In this document: piece by piece, positions 9,854-20,636 of the stretch | Layout: each line of letters begins with the position of its first letter | How positions within the stretch are numbered: the stretch's first letter is position 1 | Source: Oppiella nova | Taxonomy: Eukaryota; Arthropoda; Arachnida; Sarcoptiformes; Oppiidae | Direction of reading: 5' to 3' | DNA: 25,530 nucleotides | Assembly (NCBI GenBank): GCA_905397405.1 | Contig: CAJPVJ010000428.1 | Location: 1 to 25,530, forward strand | Program-made: the position numbers and the translations under genes | Notes under the pieces: generated by a model | What the model saw: the letters and a program-made list of their open reading frames with translations, nothing else | Told to the model about the DNA's origin: nothing | Database searches by the model: none

Positions 9854-11563
9854 TCAATAATTTAAAAGCAATTTTATATATTCAGTACAACTTTCCGATA
9901 CTGTTAACAACATCGAAATAGTGAGTCCAATTAAATGTAATTTAAATGCAATAAACAAGTCATTAATGTTTAACACTCTGTGGGGTCGATGGGCTTTCAG
10001 TAGTAATCTCTCGTCGATTTGAATATTTTGTTTCATGTTATATAAGTCAACCCTCTTGTGGTGTCCCCTCACATCAGACTCTATTACGGCTCGCATTCTA
10101 GTTATGAAAATATATTCAATATAGTTATCTAATAAATTTTTTTAGTTTGTTTTCAAATTATTAAGAGGCTTTAAATACAGTGTAACTCACAATTCATTGA
10201 ATCTCTTTTGTAGGTTTAAGTGCAATGTTTTGTGATTATAAACATAAGACACTAAATAGAAAAATAATTTCTCGGTTCCGATGTATAACGGGATCTGATA
10301 TTTGTCTCGCAATGTCTTCACGTATTCAATGGCGTCGTCCTCTCTATAGAGTAAGACATGACTTCCGGCCACCACTTTGTTTGTGACATTTTCCGAGGTT
10401 AAAACATCAGGGTACACCAGTTTTAATCGGGTTATATTACCATTACGTTTCTATTAAAATACTTTGTATAGAAATTATTGGTTGGAAACAAATAAACTAC
10501 AAACCAGTTGTTGACCGGCCGCTGAGTTTTGTATGGCATAACCCGTTATGTCATTATCATTCAACTCATTAAATGTATTGAGACGTAACTTTTTATTATC
10601 AACCAATTTGGCCAGGATAGTCGCATTACATGTCTCGTGAATGAGATGAGATACAAACGCCCAGAAAATTATTAGCAAGCTTATTTTACCATAAGTCTTG
10701 TAGGGCCTTATAGCTTTATCAGTTTTATAAATTGTAAATTAAGTATTATAATAACTTTTTATTAATGAGCTCTAATTTATATTATTAATATATGTAATTA
10801 ATAAATTAAATTATTGATTAATACCTGAAACTTCCGTTAGAAAGGGCTCGACGTTCATGAATAAGGCATCGATTAAATGATTTAAAAAGTCTTTTGATTT
10901 TACATTTGTAGTCGATTTAAATGCACATAAAATTGAAATGATTGCAAAACTTAAATAAAAACAAACCCAAACATATGAATCGAGTCCATTGAACACATTG
11001 TTATTATACTGAGTCTGTGAGCGTTCAATGCCTACGATTGAGATCTGGTATGAGATCCTTGTGCACGGAGTGTACCGTAAAAATTGATAGTTTTCTTGAC
11101 TTTGTGCGATATTATACAATAATATATCGGATACCTTGTTATAAAAATTAAATTGAAATAATAAACACAAATAATTAAATTGAATTGTAATCTGCAATAA
11201 AACAATATAAAATATACAGATAATACATTTTTCGTAAATAAATTATAAGCCCCTCCAACAACGTTGTAATCGATATAATTAGAAATTCTGACATTGCATT
11301 TAAGCCAACGATTTATTAGCTTCCACAACCAGAATGCACATGTTTGTATGTATATTTCACCCCGAGTATCCTTTCCAAACTTTAGTTAAAATAAAAATAA
11401 ATAAACTTTATTAAAATAATTTCCTTTAAATCGTAAATAATAAAACAGTTTATGAAATAATTACCGGTGAAAAGTTTGTTACCCTGACCGTACAGTTAAA
11501 TGTGTTCACATGATTAAATTCACTTATAATCTTTTTGACATTAACCCATTGACATTGTGTCAT
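9854..11563 (-). CDS. Ionotropic receptor (iGluR-related IR), copy A, complete
   Basis: Six exons with GT-AG introns: 11465-11563, 11227-11379, 10825-11191, 10505-10713, 10191-10450 and 9854-10097. Phases are 0,0,1,0,2 and the frame of 443 residues is unbroken. Order of parts: S1 start (FNCTVRVTNFSP, residues about 22-33); rest of S1 through LRYTPCTRISYQISIVGIE; M1 SYVWVCFYLSFAIISIL (about residues 150-166); pore loop DALFMNVEPFLTE; M3 LIIFWAFVSHLIHETCNATI; S2 starting LNTFNEL and including PLYIGTEKL; last exon with the IESD helix and M4 (LIGLTISMLLTVSE). This is the layout of divergent arthropod IRs, ligand-gated cation channels of sensory neurons. It has no amino-terminal domain and no visible signal peptide; the sequence before the ATG (TTTTAGCAG) could instead be an acceptor for an unseen leader exon. 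It is the only intact member of the cluster here. Confidence 0.85.
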
Positions 11564-12170
11564 ATTTATATAATTTTTACACTGCTAAAATTGAGTACAA
11601 ATCAAATTTTGTTATGTTAAAATGTAAGATAAGTTATGTTTTACATTAGAGATATGAGAGACTACAGACTACTATACATTAGAGACTATTAAGTTTGTAA
11701 AATACCGTAGCCTATTTGCTAGTATATGCGAAATAAATTCATCAAAATACAAACGTTTGAATAATTTATAAAACTATTTTTACTTGTTAGTGTATATCTC
11801 ATTAAAGTTTTGCATTATTTAGTTATAGTAATTATTGTATAGGAATTAATTTATTCAGTTATAATATAATTATTATTACATTAAGAATATAATTACAATA
11901 AAAGAGATTATGAAATTGAATACTGCTATAGATATTATATTTATACAAAATTATGTTAAAAACCTTTTAATAACAGTTTAGTTTAATAACATCTTTAATA
12001 AATATTCATATATTACTGACAACAATGAAATAGTAAGTCCTATTAATTGTAGATTAAATGCATTAAATAAGTCATTAATGTTTAAGAATCGGTGCGAGCG
12101 ATGGGTTCTCAATAACAATGAATATTTTGTTTCATTACTATAAGCCATTACTGTATTAATATATATAAGC
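10750..12170. repeat. Segmental duplication, copy 1 (matches about 6370-7800)
   Basis: This copy holds the orphan last exon's 3' half, the intergenic stretch 11564-11977 and exons 1-3 of receptor copy A. It seems to be the source, since here exons 1-3 run on into a complete gene. Confidence 0.75.
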
Positions 12171-12244
12171 CAATGTTTCAATAAATCTATTTCCTTCATA
12201 ATAAACTCTATATCAAGTCTGTACTGTATATCAAACATAAGCAA
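11978..12244 (-). pseudogene. Orphan last exon (M4) of an ionotropic receptor, copy D
   Basis: The frame ends with the pattern of the other last exons: RTHRSHRFLNINDLF, then an M4-like LQLIGLTISLLSVIYEYLL and TAA. The conserved part starts near 12155. Upstream of that the reading frame stays open but no longer resembles copy A. No exons 1-5 are found between here and the Ig gene at 12524. This looks like the surviving 3' end of a third receptor gene. Its 3' half is the closest match to the tail of copy B exon 6. Confidence 0.75.
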
Positions 12245-12523
12245 TAGTAATTGATGTTTTAATTATTATTTAATTATTGATGGATTTTGCATATAATATT
12301 CTTTCAATAAAACATTGTTTGATCACCTAAGGATTTGATATATACTAGGTTTTAATTAGTATCTCATACACCATTTAATACAATTTATTTTATTGAAAAT
12401 ATACAGATTCATAAAAATGTTTAGATATATTATACTAATATTAATATAATATACATAATATTATACTTTATGAAAACTTGATATTTATAACAATATAAAG
12501 TTTGTTATAAAATCATAATAAGA
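12245..12523. other. Intergenic, no gene seen
   Basis: AT-rich stretch between the 3' end of the Ig gene and the orphan receptor exon. Any earlier exons of that receptor would be expected here and are absent. Confidence 0.5.
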
Positions 12524-13622
12524 TTAGTAATTGTATTGATTGTAAATGATAGTAAATATTGAAGCAATTAGTATAACAAACGATAAATAAATAGAGGGAC
12601 TAATGTTACGTATGGACTGTTGCACGGACATCGTATGGAAACTAATGCCCGTGGTCATATTCTTATAGGTGAGTTGACATTGGTACATTCCTGATGTATA
12701 TCTAGTGGCGTTATTTATTCTCAGGTTAATCCGTGGTGGGTTAACGGTTGCCTGCACCCAGGTTAAATTCTTAATGCCATCAGTCTTATCAAATGTGCCT
12801 GCATAATAATAAGCATTATAAATATAATAAAGTTTTATTTATAACGAATTAAATGAATCATACGTTGACCAAGATAGTTGACCGAGGCAAATACACGATG
12901 ATCCTTGGTCAGTGCCAACTGGATAAGACCCTGTTTGCCAGCCATTAATTGTGTTTCACAATAGACACTAATACTGCCGTTTGTTTTGAATACTCTGGGC
13001 GCCACCGTTAGCTTAACTAATAGTGAATTAAGCAAGGTAAAAAGTGATTATAACTAAATATTAATAAAAAATAATAGTTTCAAAACAATTAATACCTTTG
13101 GGCGGAGGTTCGGGCTTTTGCGTGACATACATGGGAACGGGAGGTCTAGTCATGTCGTCAGTTATGGAGATCTTTAGCTTTTTGGCGTAAAATTCCTTAT
13201 TTTTGTTGAAATATACGATACATTCATAAGTGCCGGACGTTGTCTTATTGGCATTCTCTATGCTAAAATAGCCCGGTCCTTTATTGTGGATTTTATTCAC
13301 GCCATTCACCTTGGTAAATGTCGGGTCTGAATAGCGAACAAAATGTTAATTAAATTTATAATAATTTTTGAATACAATACTTACGAGATTTAGTTTTATT
13401 ATTGAATTGATAGAAAAGTTTGCTGTCTTTATAAATACTAAAACCCGAGAAAAACTCTTTCTTAGGGTTTAAGGTGTAATTACAACGGAGATCAAAGTTA
13501 ACAGGGTGTTTTGATGTCTGGGTGGCTTTGAACGTAAGGTTAGCACAGTTGACACCTCTGACAACAAGCACATTTGCCACATATACTAGGAATATGATGT
13601 TTATGGTTGATATGTAGGTCAT
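12524..13622 (-). CDS. Two-Ig-domain single-pass membrane protein
   Basis: Four exons: 13385-13622, 13096-13326, 12864-13016 and 12524-12798, all GT-AG and all joined in phase 1, giving 298 residues. Phase-1 introns are usual for Ig-domain genes. Residues 1-25 are a signal peptide (hydrophobic IINIIFLVYVANVLVV type run, then NC). Ig domain 1 has Cys47 and Cys115 in SGTYEC. A proline-rich link (RPPVPMYVTQKPEPPPK) leads to Ig domain 2, with Cys176 and Cys248 in SGMYQC. A TM segment follows at about 278-293 (YLSFVILIASIFTIIY), with only about five residues inside the cell. Many N-glycosylation sequons are present (NLT, NYT, NKT, NAT, NMT, NIS). It is probably a surface adhesion or recognition protein. 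No named family is recognised. The tail is too short for signalling. Confidence 0.8.
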
Positions 13623-14348
13623 AATTATTCATATATTAATTTGTGACACTTGTTTTATTAAAGGTTTATTTAAATTTATTATTATTGATAGCACCGACAA
13701 CAAATTAATGATAATGATCAAGGTACTGGTATAAGAATTTGAATTTATGCCAACATATATATGCTCCAAATCACTGTTTTATGTTATTTATTTTTAAAAT
13801 GTTTTTGTGTATACATGGGGTGATTAAATAACATTAAGTTTCGATTGCATAATACATATGAAATAACATGACTCTTATGTTGTTATCAAACTTTGAATAC
13901 ATTTATAGCCGTTTGAAGTCTTTGTTTTAATGTTATTTTGTTATATTTATCAAACGATAAGCTGAATCACACCACTTATTGTGTATCATATCACAATAGT
14001 CTATAATTGTATATTAATTAGTACTGCACTATAATTCACTATTTAATAAAGTAATTATATTTAAATTAAATGTAGAATTTGAGAAAAACAATTTATATAA
14101 ATGAAATTAACTTTATTTAAGTGAACATAACTTTTATATTTACTTAAAAGTATACATTCCGGTAGTCGACTGGTTAAACATTTCTTGATAATAAGTTTTA
14201 ATTAATAAAATTTAAATAATTTTAAAAGAATTATTTGTGAAAAATATTTAATTAGTAGATCAGTTGCTAATCACATGTCATTGATAAATAAAAAATTATA
14301 TATTGATGATATGTAAATAAATATTATGTTCTGATAATTGGATAATAA
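13623..14348. other. Intergenic, no gene seen
   Basis: AT-rich stretch between the Ig gene's 5' end and the 3' end of NR-1. It presumably holds the Ig gene promoter. No clear motif or repeat is recognised. Confidence 0.5.
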
Positions 14349-16325
14349 TTATGATGTATAATTATTTAATTTATAATATAGATGATCATGATAAATTAAT
14401 TTTAAATGTGTAATCTCCCTGATCAGATCGGGAATAGTGTTTCTATCCCTACGACTAAATCCAAACACAATCCTGTGTTCAATGAAAAACAATTCAATCA
14501 ATGAATTCAATAAATTTAGAAATTTTCCGCTCGCTTTGCAAGCATCAGGGTATTTAAGTTGCAGGTATCGTTTCAGTAAATGCATGTAAATTTTCTGTTC
14601 CATCCTGGTCACATTTAATATTATTTTTATATTTAGGTCATATTTTATTTGGTTAAGTTATACACTCACTTGATTGTATCAACATTCTCGAGCCCGGCGT
14701 TATCAGGGTTAAATAATACAATAGCGGTCATCTATGATTAATATTAAAATTATCTAGGTTGATTAATATACTAAATGCATAATAAATGTATCACTTATAG
14801 CTCACCAGGTCAAGTATATTTTGGTCCGAGTCAATCTCGTGTTTTAATTTTGTGAGATACTCTTTAAATCTAGAGTAAACTCTAGTACTACTGCGACTGT
14901 ATCTCATTGTATCCAGCTTAATCTGGAAAACTTTCCCATTATTCTGTAGATAATTCAAGTAATACAATATTTATAAATTTATAAATATATACTGTATATA
15001 GTTATTATTTAGAGTAATAATCTTAAATTATAATTATTACAATTAATAATTACTGACCAGGTCCATATACCAACATCCATCATCGGGGTTATAATAAGAT
15101 ACCGATCTCATAGCAAATAGCTGAATGCTCGAGTTCTTGATTAGGTGAATGCGATCATGCTCAGATATGTTATTAAAACTGACCAGTCTCTTTGAGAAAT
15201 TGACCACATTTTTGATCTCTTGAACGCATTTAGTATCGGCGGTCATAAAGATTTCATCAGTAGTCTCGGGTATGACTGTCGGTGCCGTCAGTACATTCCT
15301 GAGCAGTTTGGTTGCCGTAAATAATTCATTCAAACGACTCATTTCCATCTCATTAAATGTTTGTCGCCTTTCACTGATAGGCATTGCGATGGGAATCACC
15401 GATAACTCCAACTCCACGGCCCGTTCATAGATTTTGGAAAATATATTTGATAGGCCTTGCTCAAATTTACGGTATTGACATTGAAAATTGTCATCAGATA
15501 TAGCTAGACCACGAGATTGATTATCTTGTTGAACGTCTGGAGTGGTTGATGACACTAGTGTACTATCATTGGTGGTGCAACAGTCCTCCAGATCACGTTT
15601 GATCTTGTTGAATTCAATTTTTAATTTGCGGGACTTTTTAGCCTCGTCATCCCATATAAAGTCCTAAAATATATGATTGATTTTACTTTAAATCTAATAA
15701 TTACTATTTTATGTATGACATGCCTTTCTCATGCCTACTGCAACGCATTTATTTAGTCGACAAAAAGCACATAGTCGTCGCCTGTCTATGTTTATCACAC
15801 AATTACCCTGGTATCTGCACCGAGTAAATTCCTGTTTAAAAATTAAATAATGTATTAATATGTAACTTAAATTAGTTCAGGGTGTCTATAAGAATATACT
15901 TGAATTTTGATCAGGAAAATTTGTATTTAATATATTAATTGGTAGTCACCTAACTGAATAATTATAAATAACTAGTACATGGGTCATTATTATAAATAAT
16001 TTGTTCAGTAATGCAATATTCATTGCTATGATAACCCAAACTGTATTACTAAGGTACTATTCTAAAAACAAATGAAAATTAATTGATTTTATAATTACTT
16101 TATATGCATTTCTCCTGAAAAATGCTTTACACGACTCACACGTAAGTGCATTGAAATTATAGCCTAAATTAAAAACAAAATATGTTATTATTAATAAACA
16201 TATTTAAATTATTTTTAATCAAAATCTATTGTTTATGAAAGTATCTGGGTTATACTGTACATACCTGTTGCCTGGTCTCCACAAATAACACACTCCTTAT
16301 TATTAATTGATGTATTTTTGGGCAT
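14349..16325 (-). CDS. Nuclear receptor NR-1, HR96-like (NR1J type)
   Basis: Seven exons: 16265-16325, 16099-16163, 15724-15831, 15058-15663, 14806-14943, 14670-14731 and 14349-14604, an unbroken frame of 431 residues. There is almost no A/B region. The DNA-binding domain has two C4 zinc fingers with normal spacing (CVICGDQATGYNF... to CESC; second finger ending CAFC) and the P-box CESCKAFFRR, the type found in HR96/DAF-12-group receptors. The ligand-binding domain begins near the helix IYERAVELELSVIPIA and ends with an AF-2-like motif LIREI (residues 407-411) in IPDLIREIT. By family it is a nuclear transcription factor sensing lipophilic compounds and controlling detoxification or lipid genes. 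The intron after exon 3 starts with GC (15723-15722) instead of GT, at the site where NR-2 and NR-3 have GTGAGC. Confidence 0.88.
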
Positions 16326-17643
16326 TTGTTTTAAATTGTCGTAAAATATATACAGATTTTTAAAATGAAAACAAAATTTCAATTTCTTAAATATTGAGAT
16401 AATGGTGGCGAATGTGATCTAATAAAATAATGTTAAGTTTAAGTGCATTACATAGCAATGAATTAATTTTTTTTCAATTGACATTACAATTTTGTATTAG
16501 TATTTACTGTAACACCATTTGTATGCTTAACAACTGATTAGATATGAAAAGTTAAGGTATAATTATAATCAATGTTCATTAATATGGTCTTAAAGCATAT
16601 TTAATACAATATAAACGCAAACTAATCTTGCACTACAGTTACATAATGTCTAAAATATTGTAATTTAAATTTTAATAAATTATTGAATGCTAATATATAA
16701 ATAGTGTATTGGGCAAGAATCTCATAATTAATTAATATATTTATTGATAAAAACTATTTTAGTATTTTGTCACTAAGTTATTCATAGATTTGTTATAATA
16801 TTATTATTGATTTAAAAGTGTAAGGGCTAGGAATATGCGGACAGGTCATTCTGATCAGTAAGTTTATTATCGGACTGATATTTTATGTGACCGGTATTAT
16901 AATTTAAAGGTGTTGTTTGCAATTATCAATTGTGTTAGTTTTATTTATTACAATTTCATCTTAATGTAACATTTTAATATGCAACATATCATTATATTCA
17001 ACACATCAGGGCTAAACCTGATTATAAATTCCAATTATATCGAGGGTCATAAATACTCTGGTCCCGAACCTTTTGTTATCAATATTAAAAGCGTTGAATA
17101 ATTTTTCTAATTTATAAAAATAAATGAAATCATGCGGTTGTTCATTATATTGTACCTGTACACATTTAAAATAATTTTACTATTATTGCAACATATTGCA
17201 CTAAAACTAAATCTATTTTTACTTAAGTTATTAACTGATTTTATCATGAAAAATAAATAATTTTAATTTCGTACATTATTACTTATGTATAAAAAATTTA
17301 CAAAGTACATTAAGTGCTAATTGATTGCATTACGACCTTAAATGTGTACTCAATGAATAGAGTTAATAAAGTTAGATAAGATTTAACTATACAATTTCTA
17401 TGACATTTTCATCATATTTTATTACATGTAATTAAATATAATTAATTCTTTATAAATATTAAAAATAATAAATTCTGTTTGTTTTATAAATAAATTATTC
17501 ATAAAATAATTAAACAATTTTCAGTCAATTATTTACACAAATATAGCTATTATTTATACAAATCTAATATTAGGGATTTGGTTAAATAATTTACAAAAAA
17601 TATATATTATTGTATACTGTATAAGCACCGTATGGGCCGTGAC
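16326..17643. other. Intergenic between NR-1 and NR-2, no gene seen
   Basis: About 1.3 kb of AT-rich DNA between the 5' end of NR-1 and the 3' end of NR-2. A single AGGTCA half-site is present at about 16845, 500 bp upstream of NR-1. One half-site is too common to call a response element. Confidence 0.5.
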
Positions 17644-19670
17644 TTAAACATCAACCACAAGTGGTGATCCGCATTCAATGACTGTCCCATTGGTGTAATT
17701 GTTTTCAATTTTAATTTTTTTGTTGGGATTAAGACCGGAAGGCATAAAGTCGAGATAACTGTCCCGAAAGCCCTCCTGAACACGATTTTCCAAATAAAAC
17801 AAATCGACAAAAGTGTTCAATAGATTCAGAAATCTTCCGTTTGCTTCACATATTGTCGGATACTTGAGATGTAGATATCGTTTCAATAAATACATATATA
17901 TTTTTTGCTCCATCCTGGTCAAGGTGATAATATTGTTTAATTAATACAAATGTGTGATTTGATTATAGTGTGTATAACTCACTTAATTGCTTCCTTATCG
18001 ATTAAGTCATCATGGTCAGGGTTGAATAGCACAATAGCAGTCATCTGAAATGAATAATATGAATGATAATTGTGAAATATAATGTAACACTTATTGAGTT
18101 ATGTGTGATAATTACCAAATCAAGCACTCGATGATCGGAATCCAATTCATACTTCAAAACCTTTAAGTACTCCTTAAGTCGCGAATAAACGGATTCACTA
18201 TTTGTGCGGATATTTTCCAATCGCAACATAACTGTATTCCGGGTATCCTTTGGGTACAAAAAATACAATTAGTTTTAATTTAGATTATATAATTGTTAAC
18301 TTTATATAATGTAGTTTGCATTTAAACCAATACAATCATAGTTAAAAGTAGACTGACCAGCTTCATATTCCAACTCTCGGTGTGTGTGTCATAATAAGTG
18401 GCCGATCGCATGGTGTAAATCTGAATGCAGGAGTGTTTGATGAGTTTAATGCGATCCTCTTTGCAGATGTTGTTGAAGGCGATCAACATCTTTGACAAAC
18501 GGATTATGTTTTTAATCTCTTCGACGCATTTCAAGTCGAGGGCGTAGAGGATGTCGTGCATTGTCTTGGCCTCGGATGTCGGGTAAGACGTGTGGCTCTG
18601 GTGTCCGACATGTTTGGTGGCGTTGAACAACTCGTTCAGACGATTGCACTCTAACTCGTTGTAGGAGTGGCTGAAGTCGTTGATGGGTCGGGCGATGGGT
18701 ATGACCGACAGCTCCAGTTCCACCGCTTTCTGGTATATCGATGATGAGAAGCGCTCGAAGTCGATGCCTATGCGGTGGGTGTTGGCCGGGTAGTTGGGTA
18801 TGTTTGCCGTGGCGCTGGTGATGGGGTGCCCGATGATGGCACCGGGAGTGTCCATCGTGTCCATCGTGTCATCATACGTACGTTTATTGCGGTTTTGTTC
18901 AATTTTCATGCGCCGACATTCCTTGGCCTCGTCGTTCCAGATCCACTCCTAAGGTATCGGTGCTCTCGGTTAGTAAGTGATTAGGGGTCGACCCCCTTAT
19001 ATGAGGGGAACGGGTGCTCACCTTTTTCATGCCGCACTCAATGCACTTATTTAGGCGACAAAAAGCACACATCCGTCGCATGACTATATCGATGACACAA
19101 TTGGACTGGAATTTGCATTTTGGTATTTTCTGGGGTAACAAATAATTTAGTTAACTTTTTTGTGCATGATCAAAATTATGTCAACTCATTGTGAACTAAT
19201 TATCAATCACGAGTGGGTGCACTACATATACAGACTGGGAGGGGGAAGGGATGTGTAATAAAAGTACTCAAAAGATATAATATTCTTGAGATAATCAGTG
19301 CATTTCATACAGTACTCAGAAGTTAGGTTAAGAAGGGACGGGTAGGTAAGGGCTAGATTATGGGGAGCTTACAGTTTAAAATAGTTTTATTTTATAAATA
19401 GTAATGATTTTAAGACTTACTTTGAGAGCATTTCGACGAAAAAATGCTTTACAGGACTCACACGTGAGTGCATTGAAATTGTAGCCTAAATATAGAAATT
19501 CATACATTAATTAAAGTCATATTAATTTATAAAACACGTCAATATGTTTTTCTAAATGTTATTTCATGAAATACTGTAAAATGTAATTTTTAGAAATAAA
19601 AATAAAACTAACCTGTTGCTTTATCGCCACACACCACACAATACTTATTGTTCATAGTCCGGGGCATCAT
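17644..19670 (-). CDS. Nuclear receptor NR-2, HR96-like, with altered C-terminus
   Basis: Seven exons: 19613-19670, 19421-19485, 19022-19129, 18358-18948, 18116-18247, 17983-18044 and 17644-17914, matching NR-1 exon for exon and phase for phase, 428 residues. The first finger runs from CVVC to CESC with P-box CESCKAFFRR, the second from CKFQSNC to CAFC. Then come CRLNKCIECGMKK and EWIWNDEAKE, the hinge style of HR96 receptors. The LBD has IYQKAVELELSVIPIARP and MTAIVLFNP. After the helix FLNLLNTFVDLFYLENR the C-terminus departs from NR-1: no LIREI-like AF-2 motif is seen, and it ends in a polar tail with NPNKKIKIENN. Exons 1-4 lie on the left arm of a large inverted duplication whose other arm carries NR-3. 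Exon 4 is much richer in GC than exons 5-7. Confidence 0.88.
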
Positions 19671-19907
19671 TTAATTAAAAAGTTTGAATATTTTTTATGA
19701 AACTTAAAACAGAAATAAATAGACAACACAAACTAAATAACACTTATTAATGTCTGATTAAAACTGTTATACGAATGGCATTAAAAACATATATCAATAA
19801 CAGAAAAAGTGTATTGAAACTATCCTAAATATCCTTGACAACATTTGCCTGAATATGGTCTCTAAGACAACGATAGTTATAATCTATTTGTACTTATGTT
19901 TTTGTAA

Positions 19908-20163
19908 CACTATTTAGTAACTATTAACATTAAAAGTTATATAAAAATATTTATTTTATCTATTGGTACATTGATATGTGTGGTGTGTATGAAGTCTGCA
20001 ATTAATGCCACCAATTGTATTATTAGATGAAAACACACTATTTAGTAACTATTAACATTAAAAGTTATATAAAAATATTTATTTTATCTATTGGTACATT
20101 GATATGTGTGGTGTGTATGAAGTCTGCAATTAATGCCACCAATTGTATTATTAGATGAAAACC
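19908..20163. repeat. 128-bp tandem duplication
   Basis: Two adjacent copies, 19908-20035 and 20036-20163, look identical. The right palindrome arm has one copy only (part of it at about 24050-24120). The duplication therefore arose on the left arm after the arms formed, or was lost on the right. It lies about 240 bp upstream of the NR-2 start codon. Confidence 0.92.
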
Positions 20164-20369
20164 ATAACATTTGTTATATTTGTTTGCTTTTATGTGATTA
20201 AACAGATAATTAAGTTTTGTTTGCAAGTTGTGTTTTTAACTATATATAAAATATTTTAAACTTTTTAAATATAATATTTTTTGTATTAAATCATATTTAT
20301 TTTATGGTTGGTAATAAAAATTATATAATAATGAGTCATTATATGATATATAATATCTCTTAAAATGAA

Positions 20370-20373
<4 letters not shown>

Positions 20374-20405
<32 letters not shown>
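20374..20405. repeat. (CT)n microsatellite
   Basis: About 16 CT repeats. Its inverted partner is the (GA)n run at 23794-23833, which is longer, so repeat number has changed since duplication. Confidence 0.95.
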
Positions 20406-20409
<4 letters not shown>

Positions 20410-20636
20410 ATCTGTAACCCCTCCCTGTGCCAAAACATATACATTTCAATCATATTTCAATAATATAATATATTTTTTACAATAGTGTGCTAATATAGAT
20501 AAGAGTGAAGAGTTAATATATAATATATGAAATAGCAGTTAACATTTAGTTCACATTAGATAAGAAGTTAAGTATTTGTTTGTGAACTATTTTATATTAG
20601 TACAGTATAAGGCTTAAATGTTTAGGACAAAACGAT

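Larger units (their letters stand above)
18519..20532. repeat. Left arm of large inverted duplication (palindrome)
   Basis: It reads as the reverse complement of 23669-25530, from within NR-2 exon 4 through its upstream region to about 20530. By eye most of it is nearly identical, introns included. The 73-nt intron 3 differs at only a few bases. Differences include an extra 128-bp tandem copy at 19908-20163 and a block of about 50 bp near 19910 that does not match. The true outer end is unknown because the right arm leaves the window. Confidence 0.92.

Noticed and set aside
16835-16860. AGGTCA half-site upstream of NR-1 as a hormone response element
   Set aside because: A single half-site in 1.3 kb is expected by chance; no second half-site at a sensible spacing was seen.
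18775-18984. Plus-strand frame opposite NR-2 exon 4, and its mirror at 25074-25274
   Set aside because: Antisense shadow of a GC-rich exon; no independent support.
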